Positions 34,510-47,105 of a stretch of DNA of 64,000 bases are shown here, one piece after another. How positions within the stretch are numbered: position 1 is the first letter of the stretch; every line of letters starts with the position of its first letter. The stretch covers positions 7,132,501-7,196,500 of the forward strand of contig OX485807.1 of assembly GCA_950295325.1 (NCBI GenBank). Direction: 5' to 3'. The position numbers and the translations under genes were made by a program. The notes below the pieces were generated by a model that was not told where the DNA came from, did not search any database, and worked only from the letters and a program-made list of their open reading frames with translations. The DNA is from Polytrichum commune (taxonomy: Eukaryota > Streptophyta > Polytrichopsida > Polytrichales > Polytrichaceae).

Positions 34510-37500
34510 ACGGAGTCGATGCCCTCATCGACTATACTCGTAGTCGGTACACCAATTCTCAAGTTGCCATCCTCTATGGTGCGGCATTGTGTTTACCTTA
34601 GGGCGCGACCCCCACAATGCTTCTTCAAATTTGGCATAGTCCCAAAGGTGTCGTTCCTAGGTGGTCCGTTAGCGACCTTGGATCTCTCATCCAAGGACCT
34701 AACCTACACTAGACCCACCTACTTTGGGACTCACTTGGGTTGCCCCTCCTTTGGGGCCTCCCCCGTTAGGCTCCACTAGCCTAACGTGACACATCTAGGC
34801 GAGACCTCAACGCTTCCACTAAGTTGTCTCGGTTGCAACTCCGAGATGGCTTTCCATTGTTAAGCCACGCCTCGATCGCACGGGGGTGATGCCAAGTCCC
34901 GCCCGACTCGGTTCCCACTTTGCTCTTTCGAGACATGGGTTCATGACTCCCATGCGCCAACTCTCGTTAGCTCGCGGGTAGCACTTTTATGAGCACGCGC
35001 CATCACCTTGTCCCCGCCCGGACAAGCCCACAATTAAGAAGTTTCTTGGTTTTATCCAAGGCCCCTCCAAGCCATGGCCCCCAATTACTCGGCTTACCCA
35101 ACCTAGTTTGGCATGTCTATTCCCCCTCTTCCATTAACCAAGCACAAGTACAAGACTAGGACCTCATCTCATACTTTTCTCTTTGCACCACTAAAGTTTG
35201 GATTTTATTCCCTCAAGCCAAAGAACAAGTTCATGTCGTGGAGCAATTAACCTCGAAGCTAAGTGTGCTACTAGCGTCTCTCCCCCACTAAAGGAGATTG
35301 ATGTCCTCATCAATGCCTACGCTTCATTTTATTGGAATCCTTAGCCTTAGTTTCTTCAAAGTGCTTCACCAATTCATTGGTGTTGACCATGTCTCTTGCC
35401 GCCACCCAAGCGGTTTCTTTCTCATGGTATCCTCACCATTTCACCAAGTACTCATTTGTACATTTTTTTTTCATTTTCACTTGGGCTTCCTACACTTGAG
35501 GATGCCCTCCTACCTCATGTTCCAAGTGACCTCCACAAGGTCGGGACGTGGCCTAATCACTTGCTTGTGATCGGGCCACAAGGTGTCGTCCTAAAATGAC
35601 TTTCGTAATGAGACATGAAATGTCGGATGCACTTTGATGTCCGGCGGTAATTCCAACTTATACATGTCCTTGAACACTTGTTGCACAATGGAAAACGAAG
35701 TTCCAATTTTGGACATGAACTTTTGAAGTAAGGCCTTTGGGCAAGGTGAAGTTGTCCACATTCAACAACACCTTATTGGCCCACCTCATACTCCACTTCG
35801 CGTCTTCCGGCATTGATTTGCACTCCGTAGCACCTTCGGGCTTTCTCCACCAACAACTTGGTCATCTCCAAGATTTGTTTACCATCCTTGGCCAAGTCCT
35901 CAGCATCTTGGTTGAACTCTAGTGTTGAATGTGCCCCCTCGAGAGCTAGGTTAATAGGTTGGAGCGCATCCACTCCATAAGCCACCACCAAAGACCACCC
36001 CTTGGTAGCCAAGTGCGTGGCTACATTGCAATTACACTCCGCTCGACCCACATAGTCCGCCCAATCTCCTTGGTCCGCCCCCACCAAGTTCCTCAAGTAT
36101 TGCTTCAAGACTCCATTCACACGCTCCGTTTTCCCAAATATTTGGGAATGCAAGGCCGTGCTAAACCTTAGTTTCATTGCGACCTCCTTAGAGAAATGCA
36201 TTGAAAATGCACTTGTGAACTTTGAATCTTGATCCCACACAATCACTCTTGGCAACCCGTGGTGCCTCAACCATCCTTTGAGAAAAGGCTATGCGGTCTC
36301 CAACGCGGTGGCGGTTCCCACAATCAGCACCATGTGTGCCAACTTGGCAAACCGCTCTACCATCAACAAGATGGCATCATACCCATGTGACTCCGGCAAA
36401 CTTGTGATCAAGTCCATGCACATACTATGCCATGGCGCCGACGGGATAAGCAACGGTTGCAAGAAACCGCCTTGCTTTTGGTAAGAGGCTCGGTTCACTT
36501 GGCACTTTATTCACGCCTTCACAAAGTGGGTTATATCCTCCTTTATGCACCGCCAATGGAACCTCCATGACACCATTCTATGGCGGTTTTTTCTTTCTCC
36601 TCTATGGCCGGCAATAGGACTATCACATTTTTCCTTCAAAACCGATAGCCTCAACTTGCCTTGAGGCACATACACCCGACTTTGCTTGCACTTGAACAAT
36701 CCGTCCACCAACTTAACCTCTTTGAGCACCTTGCTCTTGCGAAGCTCACCTAAAAGCTTTTGTGCCTCGGGGTAGTTAATTTACCCCTCCCGTATCTTGC
36801 ATCACAAGTTTCCTTCGCCGGCACACATTAGCCACAAGGTTTGGATGGTTCTCATTGCTTGGAACTCATCCGGTCTACTTAGCGCATCCGGCACCACATT
36901 TCCATGGTCCGGTTTGTGGATCAAATCCACCTTCATAAGCGCCAAACTATCATGCCACCGCAATGACTTGGCGCTCACTTGCGCTTGTATATGTTAAAAT
37001 ACTTTTAGGACACATTGTCCATGTAGACCTTTGCTTTGTGCGACCCCAAATAGTGTCGCCACATCTTCAAGCAATGCACTACGGCAAAGAAGTTCTTTGT
37101 CATGAGTTGGTTGCCTTCTTTGACAACCATCGAGCCTCAAGCCCCCATATGCAAAGGCCATCCATCTTACATTAACAATCCGCCATTGGCAAAGTCATTC
37201 ACCCCCGTATGCACCTCAAAAGGTATGTCAAGCTCCGCGAACTTGAGCACGGGCGGCGAAGAGAACTTGCTCTTAAGCTCCCCAAAGACTTGGTGACAAG
37301 GCTAGTCCCACTCTTGGGATAGTCATTTCTTTCACAAGTCGGACAAGGTCTTACAACCATCGAGCTTCATGCTCCCATATGCAATGGCATCCATCTTGGA
37401 TCAACATCCGCCAATGGTAAAGTTACTCGCCCCCGTATGCACCTCAACATGCTCATGAAAACCCGGAAATTTAACCACATCTTGTGAAGAGAACTTACTC

Positions 37501-39370
37501 TTGAGCTCCCCAGAGGCTTGGTGACAAGGCTCATCCCACTCTTGGGATAGCCATTTTTTCCAACATGTTGACTAAGGTTCTAGCAACCTTAGAAAAACCA
37601 TGAATGAAGTGGTGGTAGTAGTTGGCTAGGCCAACAAATGACCTAAGCCCTTTTCTTGAGTCAAGGGCCAATTCTCTTTTTGGATTGCCTTGACATTCTT
37701 CATGTTCGTCCACCAACTTCCTTTGTCACCACATACCTCAAGAACTCAATCTCTCGTTGAGCAAAGTTATTTTTCACTTCTTGGCGGTAACTTTTTTTTT
37801 GAGCAACACATTGGTGAATACATCCTTGTATCTCACCAACATCCCACCAATGTGGTTTAGAGGAGGCCCACGTTTCCTAGCCTCCCCATAAGTTCCTTGG
37901 AGTTGCTCCAATTGAACCACAACCATTATGTTTTCCATTTTTCATTTGGTCCATTAAGACCAAATTCAACTTGGGTCCTCCTACCATAGGAGTCCTTGTC
38001 AATTTGAACTTCAATTCTTTGCCATTATGACACATCATAATGCACCGCAAGCTCACCGGCTTGCACCTCACATCTATCATGTGAGTTTCAAAGTAGGCGG
38101 CCTTCACAATGACATGCATTTCATCTATTTCACATGGTGTGAAATTTTGACAAAAATCCAATGTCCCACATTGAAAGGTTACATGCATCGCGGCCTCCTT
38201 TGTCTCATGCGGTTCGCCCTTTCCAAACCGCACCTTGGTGGGCTTGCCCGCTCTATCAATCGGCAAGCCCCAACTTCCTTGTGAGTTTTGGGCTCAAGAA
38301 GGAGTGGTAGCCTCTTTGTCAACACATGAGACATTTCTCCCATTCATTGAGCCTCAAGGTACAAAAGATTTGGCCTTGGCTTAAGGCTACTAGCCTTGGC
38401 CACAATGCCATCGTCTTACATTCGGTCCTCGGCAACTTGGCTTGGCTTGGTCCGCAAAGCCAACTTTAAACATTTCGTCCGCGGGATAAATTGGTTCGGT
38501 GCCACAAAACCAATTTCTAATAGTTTGTCCGCAAAACAAACATGTTTTGCCTTGGTAGCACAAAGCCACCTTCCCACATTCCGTCCGCGGCACGAACATG
38601 AATTGCCTTGGAAGGACAAACCCACCTCCCAATATTCCGTCCGCGGCACAAGTATGATTTGCTTTGGAAGCATGAAGCCACCTTTCAACATTTCGTCCGC
38701 GGCACCAACATGTTTTGCCTAAGTAAAATGGACCAAACAATTTGCACTCATTTCTTTGGGACCTACTTTGGCTAAAGCCACTTGTGGTGATGCGCCGCCG
38801 AACTTCTCTTTGGGACCATCGGCTTCAATGCTCTTGCAAACTTGATGGTCCCCACCATGTCCTCAAGAAACCTTAGGGACTTAAACAAGGCATCCACCAC
38901 CCACTTTTAAAACCCCACCTAAAAGGATACATTTCTTAGAAAGGTCATCCGTTTTAGGTGTATCCTTCATTTGTGCGTTTGAATAGCGCATATAGGCCTT
39001 AAGAGGCCCCGGGTGCCTCATTAGCACCAAATTCATTCCAACATCAATACCTTCCAAGCATTTCGAATTGGAATTTCAATCCAACGTTAATGCCCTCCAA
39101 GGTTTTCGGTGCATTCGGTATTCTAGGCCCCAAATGTTTTTTTGAGGTGTGCGGGAGCCCTTTCAAAGGACTCCACCAATTTCCTTACCGAATCCACCAT
39201 CATGCCCACCATTGTCATTAGAACCAATGGTATGGTCAAATTCCCTTTACACATGATCTTTGTTCCAATTTGAGCCTCACAACCTTTTGGAAACCCCGGG
39301 CTAACCATAATAACCCTCACGTTTGATAGCCATGTCTCCCTCAAAGTGCTAGCTCAAATATTGGAACCTT
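34510..39370 (-). pseudogene. Internal region of F
   Basis: Right to left: Gag (39344-38760), six-unit zinc-knuckle array (38740-38390), protease-like segment (38266-37877), RT-less linker (about 37790-37750), two 229 bp linker copies (37535 and 37309), RNase H-like (37175-36963), integrase N-terminus (36729-36511), core (36498-36289 and 36270-35773, open for 165 codons, with the third acidic residue kept in GKTERVNG), decayed chromodomain (35600-35298), 3' UTR. Broken frames despite almost identical LTRs. Confidence 0.83.
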
Positions 39371-39382
39371 GCTCTGATACCA
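39371..39382 (-). other. Primer-binding site of F
   Basis: Reverse complement of TGGTATCAGAGC, two bases from the LTR. Confidence 0.88.
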
Positions 39383-39384
39383 AG

Positions 39385-40358
39385 TGTCGCAACCCTTGCT
39401 AGCCCCCCTTGACAATCTTGCCAATTTTCAATTCTAGCAAAGGTTACGAGCGCTAACCATTTGCATTCCGCCATGCTAATGGTTAGCTCCTCCTACCCCG
39501 GACCTTATAGTTCATAGGAGGGAACCAACCCTCCTACTTTGCTTTCGGGACTCACCCCTTAATCGGTAACTCATTTCTTGGATGTGGACTTCCATCCATG
39601 GAAGTCCAATCCTATGTTGATCATCGCGTTGCCGGAGCAACACTACAACAACCCGAAGCATACTAGGCAACTATGGCCTCACAATAGGCCAAAGCCCATG
39701 GAGGCCTTGCCGTTCGGCCTCGGGTGGGTGAGGCCACACCACCTCACCCATATAAGCCTCTAGGACTCTACGCGGGGCCCCTACCCCACCGTCAACCAAC
39801 CTCTTGTCTCTCTACCAAGAGTTGGGGCCAAGTGGACATTTTCCCTTAGCCGCTGGGCCTAGAAGCCCCCAGCAGCTTCAGACCATCATAACTTCCTTGT
39901 ATGATGTTTGATCATAACAACCAACCACTCTATCTTCATCTACGCTTCACGTAGATGCCGATGGACTCCTCACTTGCCCCATTCGGGCAAGTATTGAGGA
40001 AGTTATGCCTGTGTGAACCTTGGCAGTCCCGGGAATCACTCCCAGGCACTGCTGTACCAGGGCGCTGTCCCGGGACAGCGCCCCACTCAAATGGCCATAA
40101 CTCCTAGCTCACACCTCCGATTGAGGTGTTCTTGAGCATTCTAGAATCACCACGCCATGAGCTACGCATAGCTCATGGCCTTACCCTTGTGCCTCCTAGT
40201 CTCCGTGGGTGGGAGGCGTTCCCAACGCCCGGGGCCCTCACCCACACTAGGATCACTTGGGCCCTCTCACCAACGGCGCCACAAGTCCCGGGTGTCACTC
40301 CGGGGTCCCCCTTGTGCCCATGGTGTTTCGGGCACTCCTCATGGAGAGGTGCGCGACA
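39385..40358 (-). repeat. 5' LTR of F
   Basis: 974 bp, nearly identical to 33522-34495. Confidence 0.93.
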
Positions 40359-40655
40359 AATGCCCTCCAAGGTTTTGGGTCCTTTCGGTATTCTAGGCCC
40401 CAAATGTTTTTTTGAGGTTTGAGGGAGCCCTTTTCAAAGCACTCCTCCATTTTCCTTACCAAATTCACCCTCATGCCCACCATTGTCATTAAAACCAATG
40501 GTATGGTCAAATTCCACTTGCACATGATCCTTGTTCCAATTTGAGCCTCACAACCTTTTGGAAACCCCGGGCTCACCATCATAACCCGCATTTTTGATAG
40601 CCATGTTTCCCTCAAAGTGCGAGCTCAAAACTTGGAACCCTGCTCTGATACCAAG
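40359..40655 (-). pseudogene. Start of gag and leader of E
   Basis: E continues after F: Gag beginning MAIKNAGYDGEPGFPKGCEA on the minus strand and the primer-binding site at 40642-40653. Confidence 0.75.
40642..40653 (-). other. Primer-binding site of E
   Basis: Reverse complement of TGGTATCAGAGC, two bases from the LTR. Confidence 0.88.
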
Positions 40656-41629
40656 TGTCGCAACCCTTGCTAGGTCCCTTAACAATCTTGCCAATTTTCG
40701 TTTCTAGCAAAGGTTACGAGTGGCTAACCCTTCGCATACCGCCATGCTAATGGTTAGCTCCTCTAACCCCGGACCAATAGTTCATAGGTGGGAACAACCC
40801 TCCTACTTTGCTTTCGGGACTCACCCCTTAATCGGTAACGCATTTCCCCAATGTGGACTTCCATCCATGGAAGTCCAATCCTATGTTGATCATCGCGTTG
40901 CCGGAGCAACACTACAACAACCCGAACCATACTAGGCAGCTATGGCCTCACAATAGGCCAAAGCCCATGGAGGCCTTGCCGTTCGGCCTCGGGTGGGTGA
41001 GGCCACACCACCTCACCCATATAAGCCTCTAGGACTTCACGCGGGGCCCCTACCCCACCGTCAACCAACCTCTTGTCTCTCTACCAAGAGTTGGGGCCAA
41101 GTGGACATTTTCCCTTAGCTGCTGGGCCTAGAACCCCCCCCAGCAGCTTCAGACCATCATAACTTCCTTGTATGATGTCTGATCATAACAACCAACCACT
41201 CCATCTTCATCTACGCTTCACGTAGATGCCGATGGACTCCTCGTTTGCCCCATTCGGGCAAGTATTGAGGAAGTTATGCCTGTTTGAACCTTTGCAGTCC
41301 CGGGAATCACTCCCAGGCACTGCTGTACCAGGGCGCTGTCCCGGGACAGCACCCCACTCAAATGGCCATAACTCCTAGCTCACACCTCCGATTGAGGTGT
41401 TCTTGAGCATTCTAGAATCACCACGCCATGAGCTACGCATAGCTCATGGCCTCACCCTCATGCCTCCTAGTCTTTGTGGGTGGGAGGCGTTCCCAACGCC
41501 CGGGGCCCTCACCCACACTAGGATCACTTGGGCCCTCTCACCAACGGCGCCACAAGTCCCGGGTGTCACTCCGGGGTCCCCCTTGTGCCCATGGTGTTTC
41601 GGCCACTCCTCATGGAGAGGTGCGCGACA
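40656..41629 (-). repeat. 5' LTR of E
   Basis: 974 bp, ends GGTGCGCGACA, then the AGGTG duplication and the resumed 3' UTR of D. Confidence 0.92.
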
Positions 41630-41854
41630 AGGTGGGTCTAGTATAGGTTAGGTCCTTGGATGAGAGATCCAAGGTCGCTAACGGACCACCTAGGAACGAC
41701 ACCTTTGGGACCATGCCAAATTTGCAGATGCATTGTGGGGGTCGCGCCCTAAGGTAAACACAATGCCGCACCATAGAGGATGGCAACTTGAGAATTGGTG
41801 TGCCGACTACGAGTATAGTCGATGAGGGCATCGACTCCGTTTGGTGGGGGTGAG
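41630..41854 (+). other. End of D 3' UTR with polypurine tract
   Basis: Continuation of D's 3' UTR after E. The polypurine tract TTGGTGGGGGTGAG is at 41841-41854. Confidence 0.75.
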
Positions 41855-42828
41855 TGTCGCGCACCTCTCCATGAGGAGTGCCCGAAACACCATGGGCACA
41901 AGGGGGACCCCGGAGTGACACCCGGGACTTGTGGCGCCGTTGGTGAGAGGGCCCAAGTGATCCTAGTGTGGGTGAGGGCCCCGGGCGTTGGGAACGCCTC
42001 CCACCCACAAAGACTAGGAGGCATGAGGGTGAGGCCATCAGCTATGCGTAGCTCATGGCGTGGTGATTCTAGAATGCTCAAGATCACCTCAATCGGAGGT
42101 GTGAGCTAGGAGTTATGGCCATTTGAGTGGGGTGCTGTCCCGGGACAGGGCCCTGGTACAGCAGTGCCTGGGAGTGATTCCCGGGACTGCCAAGGTTCAA
42201 ACAGGCATAACTTCCTCAAGACTTGCCCGAATGGGGCACATGAGGAGTCCATCGGCATCTACGTGAAGCGTAGATGAGGATGGAGTGGTTGGTTGTTATG
42301 ATCAGACATCATACAAGGAAGTTATGATGGTCTGAAGCTGCTGGGGGGGTTCTAGGCCCAGCAGCTAAGGGAAAATGTCCACTTGGCCCCAACTCTTGGT
42401 AGAGAGACAAGAGGTTGGTTGGCGGTGGGGTAGGGGCTCCGTGTAGAGTCCTAGAGGCTTATATGGGTGAGGTGGTGTGGCCTCACCCACCCGAGGCCGA
42501 ACGGCACGGCCTCCATGGGCATTGGCCCATTGTGAGGACATAGTTGCCTAGTATGGTTCGGGTTGTTGTAGTGTTGCTCCGGCAACGCGATGATCAACAT
42601 AGGATTGGACTTCCATGGATGGAAGTCCACATTGGGGAAATGGGCTACCGATTAAGGGGTGAGTCCCGAAAGCAAAGTAGGAGGGTTGGTTCCCTCCTAT
42701 GAACTATTGGTCCGGGGTAAGAGGAGCTATCCATTAGCATGGCGGAATGCGAAGGGTTAGCGACTCGTAACCTTTGCTAGAATTGAAAATTGGCAAGATT
42801 ATTAAGGGACCTAGCAAGGGTTGCGACA
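41855..42828 (+). repeat. 3' LTR of D
   Basis: 974 bp, nearly identical to 20831-21804, followed by the TAGGT duplication. Confidence 0.93.
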
Positions 42829-45734
42829 TAGGTGGTCCGTTAGCGACCTTGGATCTCTCATCCAAGGACCTAACCTACACTAGACCCACCTACTTTGGGA
42901 CTCACTTGGGTTGCCCCTCCTTTGGGGCCTCCCCCGTTAGGCTCCACTAGCCTAACGTGACACATCTAGGCGAGACCTCAACGCTTCCACTAAGTTGTCT
43001 CGGTTGCAACTCGAAGATGGCTTTCCATTGTTAAGCCACGCCTCGATCGCACGGGGGTGATGCCAAGTCCCGCCCGACTCGGTTCCCACTTTGCTCTTTC
43101 GAGACATGGGTTCATGACTCCCATGCGCCAACTTTCGTTAGCTCGCGGGTAGCACTTTTATGAGCACGCGCCATCACCTTGTCCCCGCCCGGACAAGCCC
43201 ACAACTAAGAAGTTTCTTGGTTTTATCCAAGGCCCCTCCAAGCCATGGCCCCCAATTACTCGGCTTACCCAACCTAGTTTGGCATATCTATTCCCCCTCT
43301 TCCATTAACCAAGCACAAGTACAAGACTAGGACCTCATCTCATACTTTTATCTTTGCACCACTAAAGTTTGGACTTTATTCCCTCAAGCCAAAGAACAAG
43401 TTCATGTTGTGGAGCAATTAGCCTCGAAGCTAAGTGTGCTACTAGCGTCTCTCCCCCACTAAAGGAGATTGATGTCCTCATCAATGCCTACGCTTCATTT
43501 TATTGCAATGGCCATCGATTTTGCCTCAACATCCGCCAATGGTAAAGTCACTCGCCCCCATATGCACCTCAAAAGGATAGTCAAGCTACGCGAACTTGAG
43601 CACGGGCGGCGAAGAAAACTTCCACTTAAGCTCCCCAAACGCTTTGTGCCAAGGTTCATCCCACTCTTGGGATAACCATTTCTTGCACAAGCCAGACAAG
43701 GTTCGACAACCATGGAGCTTAATGCTCCCACAAGCAATGGTCATCCATCTTGGATCAACATCCACCAATGGTAAAATCCTTCGCCTCCATGTGCACCTCA
43801 AAATGCTTATGAAAACCCGGAAACTAACCACATCTTGTGAAGAGAACTTGCTCTTGAGCTCCCCAAAGGCTTGGTGACAAGGCTCATCCCACTCTTGGGA
43901 TAGCCATTTCCCTCAATAAGTTGAATAAGGTCCTAGCAACCTTCAAAAACTCTCGAATGAAGTGGTGGTGGTAGTTGGCTAGGCCAACAAATGACCTAAG
44001 CCCTTTTTGAATCAAGGGCCAATTCTCCTTTTGGATTGCCTTCACATTCTTCATGTTCGTCCACCAACTTCCTTTGTCACCACACACCTCAAGAACTCAA
44101 TCTCTCGTTGAGCAAAGTTCTTTTTCACTCCTTGGCGGTAACTTTTTGGGCAACACATTGGTGAATACATCCTTGTATTTCACCAACATCCCACCAATGT
44201 GGTTTGGGGGAGGCCCATCTTTCCTAGCCTCCCCATACGTTCCTTGGAGTTGCTCCAATTGAACCACGACCATTATGTTTTCTATTTTTCATTTGGTCTA
44301 TTAACACCAAATTCAACTCGGGTCGTCCTACCATAGGAGTTCTTGTCAATTTGAACTTCAATTCTTTGCCATTATGACACATCATAATGCACCGCAAGCA
44401 CACCGGCTTGCACCTCACATCTATCATGTGAGTTTCAAAGTAGGCGGCCTTCACAATGACATGCATTTCATCTATTTCACATGGTGTGAAATTTTGACAA
44501 AAATCCAATGTCCCACATTGAAAGGTTACATGCATCGCGAACTCCTTCGTTTCATGCGGTTTGCCCTTTCCAAACCGCACCTTGGTGGGCTTGCCCGCTC
44601 TATCAATTGGCAAGCCCCAACTCCCTTGTGAGCTTTGGGCTCATGAAAGAGTCCGTTGCCTCTTTGTCAATACATGAGACATTTGTCCCATTCATTTGAG
44701 CCTCAAGGTACAAAAGACTTGGCCTCGGCTTAAGGCTACTAGCCTTGGCCACAATGCCATCGTCTTACATTTGGTCCTCCGCAACTTGGCTTGGCTTGGT
44801 CCGCAAAGCCAACTTCAAACATTTCGTGCGCGGGACAAATTGGTTTGGTGCCACAAAACCAATTTCTAATCATTTGTCCGCAAAACAAACATGTTTTGCC
44901 TTGGTAGCACAAAGCCACCTTCCCACACTCCGTCCGTGGCACAAACATGAATTGCCTTGGTAGGACAAACCCACCTCCCAACATTCCGTCCGCGGCACAA
45001 GTATGATTTGCTTTGGAAGCATAAAGCCACCTTTCAACATTCTGTCCGCGGCACCAACATGTTTTGCCTAAGTAAAATGGACCAAACAATTTGCACTCAT
45101 TTCTTTGGGACCTACTTTTGCTAAAGCCACTTGTGGTGATGCGCCGCCAAACTTCTCTTTGGGACCATCGGCTTCAATGCTCTTGCAAATTTGATGGTCC
45201 CCACCATGTTCTCAAGAAGCCTTGGGGACTTAAACAAGGCATCCACCACCCGCTTTTAAAACCCCACCTAAAAGGATGCATTCCTTAGAAAGCTCGTCCG
45301 TTTTAGGTGTATCCTTCATTTGTGCGTTTGAATAGCGCACATAGGCCTTAAGAGGCCCCGGGTGCCTCATTAGCATCAAGTTCATTTCAACATCCGAACC
45401 TTCGAAGCATCTCGAATTGAAATTTCAATCCAACATTAATACCCTCCAAGGTTTTGGGTGCATTCGGTATTCTAGGCCCCAAATCTTTTTTTGAGGTTTG
45501 AGGGAGCCCTTTTCAAAGCACTCCTCCATTTTCCTTACCAAATCCACCCTCATGCCCACCATTGTCATTAGAACCAATGGTATGGTCAAATTCCACTTGC
45601 ACATGATCCTTGTTCCAATTTGAGCCTCACAACCTTTTGGAAACCCCGGGCTCACCATCATAACCCGCATTTTTGATAGCCATGTTTCCCTCAAAGTGCG
45701 AGCTCAAAACTTGGAACCCTGCTCTGATACCAAG
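42829..45734 (-). pseudogene. Internal region of G with integrase deleted
   Basis: Right to left: primer-binding site (45721-45732), Gag (45694-45100), six-unit zinc-knuckle array (45089-44739), protease-like segment (44613-44224), RT-less linker (about 44150-44110), two 229 bp linker copies (43888 and 43659). At about 43504 the text jumps from RNase H-linker sequence to the very end of the pol region (CTTCATTTTATTG), removing about 2 kb that in F holds integrase and chromodomain. The 3' UTR follows to 42829. Confidence 0.82.
45721..45732 (-). other. Primer-binding site of G
   Basis: Reverse complement of TGGTATCAGAGC, two bases from the LTR. Confidence 0.88.
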
Positions 45735-46729
45735 TGTCGCAACCCTTGCTAGCCCTCCTTGACCATCTTGCCAATTTTCATTTCCTAGCAAAGGTTACGA
45801 GCGCTAACCATTCGCATACCGCCATGCTAATGGTTAGCTCCTCTCACCCCGGACCTTATAGTTCATAGGAGGGGAACCAACCCTCCTACTTTGCTTTCGG
45901 GACTCACCCCTTCAATCGCTAACCAACCCCTTTAATCGGTAACCAATCCTTAGATGTGGACTTCCATCCATGGAAGTCCAATCTTATGTTGATCATCGTG
46001 TTGCCGGAGCAACACTACAACAACCCGAACCATACTAGGCAACTATGGCCTCACATTAGGCCAATGCCAATGGAGGCCGTGCCGTTCGGCCTCGGGTGGG
46101 TGAGGCCACACCACCTCACCCATATAAGCCTCTAGAACTCTACGCGGGGCCCCTACCCCACCGTCAACCAACCTCTTGTCTCGTTACCAAGAGTTGGGGC
46201 CAAGTGGACATTTTCCCTTAGCCGCTGGGCCTAGAAGCCCCCACAGCTTCAGACCATCATAACTTCCTTGTATGATGTCTGATTCCAGCAACCAACCACT
46301 CCATCTTCATCTACGCTTCACGTAGATGCCGATGGACTCCTCACTTGCCCCATTCGGGCAAGTGGTGAGGACGTTATGCCTGTTTGAACCTTGGCAGTCC
46401 CGGGAATCACTCCCAGGCACTGCTGTACCAGGGCGCTGTCCCGGGACAGCGCCCCACTCAAATGGCCATAACTCCTACCTCACACCTCCGATTGAGGTGT
46501 TCTTGAGCTTTCTAGAATCACCACGCCATGAGCTACGCATAGCTCATGGCCTTACCCTTGTGCCTCCTAGTCTTCGTGGATGGGAGGCGTTCCCAACGCC
46601 CGGGGACCTCACCCACACTAGGATCACTTGGGCCCTCTCACCAACGGCGCCACAAGTCCCGGGTGTCACTCCGGGGTCCCCCTTGTGCCCATGGTGTTTC
46701 GGGCACTCCTCATGGAGAGGTGCGCGACA
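45735..46729 (-). repeat. 5' LTR of G
   Basis: 995 bp; shares the extra block near its end with the partner at 19669-20663. Confidence 0.92.
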
Positions 46730-47105
46730 GTCTGGGACTTAGGAGTCAAATCCGGAAGAGGAAGTTCTGGATACAGGAGGACTTCAAAAAGGACGGAAAC
46801 TAGGATTTCCGGAAAATATAAAAGAAGAGGGGAAACAAACAGTTCCGGAAAGTCTCCACCTCCTACACTTCACAGAATCCCTGGACGATACTAAGGTCAC
46901 CCGGAAATATCCGGATTTGGCACAAAAACCCGCCAATCCGGAACTTTTGGTGTTTGTGGGTTCCCACAGTTAGAATACTCTATTTCCTAGTACAATTAAT
47001 TTTGTCCTAAGAGACCCTATTATCTTCAGATAAGCAAGGTAAAATACGGAAATGGAATCCGTATTTCCGTATTTCCGTCTTTCCGTCGAATTTGGACTCC
47101 CAGAG
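46730..47105 (+). other. Right end of H
   Basis: TCCGGA-rich DNA continuing from 19668 after GTCTG. The last ~75 bp (GGTAAAATACGGA...CCGTATTTCCG) are the diverged reverse complement of 10888-10965, so H has inverted ends. A palindrome-like GTGGGTTCCCAC lies at about 46967. No gene. Confidence 0.45.

Larger units (their letters stand above)
33522..40358 (-). mobile_element. Element F: innermost complete element, TSD AATGC
   Basis: 6837 bp, flanked by AATGC (33517-33521 and 40359-40363), inserted in E's gag. LTRs 33522-34495 and 39385-40358 show one difference by eye (CGCCGCACTC versus CGCCCCACTC). Primer-binding site at 39371-39382; polypurine tract at 34496-34509. Youngest member by position in the nest. 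Confidence 0.94.
27755..41629 (-). mobile_element. Element E: minus-strand family-1 element inside D, TSD AGGTG
   Basis: Flanked by AGGTG (27750-27754 and 41630-41634). Without F it is about 7.03 kb. LTRs 27755-28728 and 40656-41629 differ at about four visible positions. Primer-binding site at 40642-40653; polypurine tract at 28729-28742. Confidence 0.93.
20831..42828 (+). mobile_element. Element D: plus-strand family-1 element inside G, TSD TAGGT
   Basis: Flanked by TAGGT (20826-20830 and 42829-42833). Subtracting the solo LTR and E leaves about 7.14 kb. LTRs (20831-21804 and 41855-42828) differ at about two visible positions. Primer-binding site at 21807-21818 and polypurine tract at 41841-41854. 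Contains gag, protease-like, four linker copies, RNase H, integrase and chromodomain remnants. Inserted in the 3' UTR of G. Confidence 0.93.
19669..46729 (-). mobile_element. Element G: outermost shell of the nest, TSD GTCTG
   Basis: Minus-strand family-1 element flanked by GTCTG (19664-19668 and 46730-46734). Without the inserted D it is about 5.06 kb, shorter than its relatives because integrase, chromodomain and part of RNase H are deleted. Its 995 bp LTRs share an extra ~21 bp block (CTAACC...CTTTAATCGGTAACC) and differ at roughly ten positions, the most of any pair here, fitting its being the oldest insertion. Inserted in H. Confidence 0.92.
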
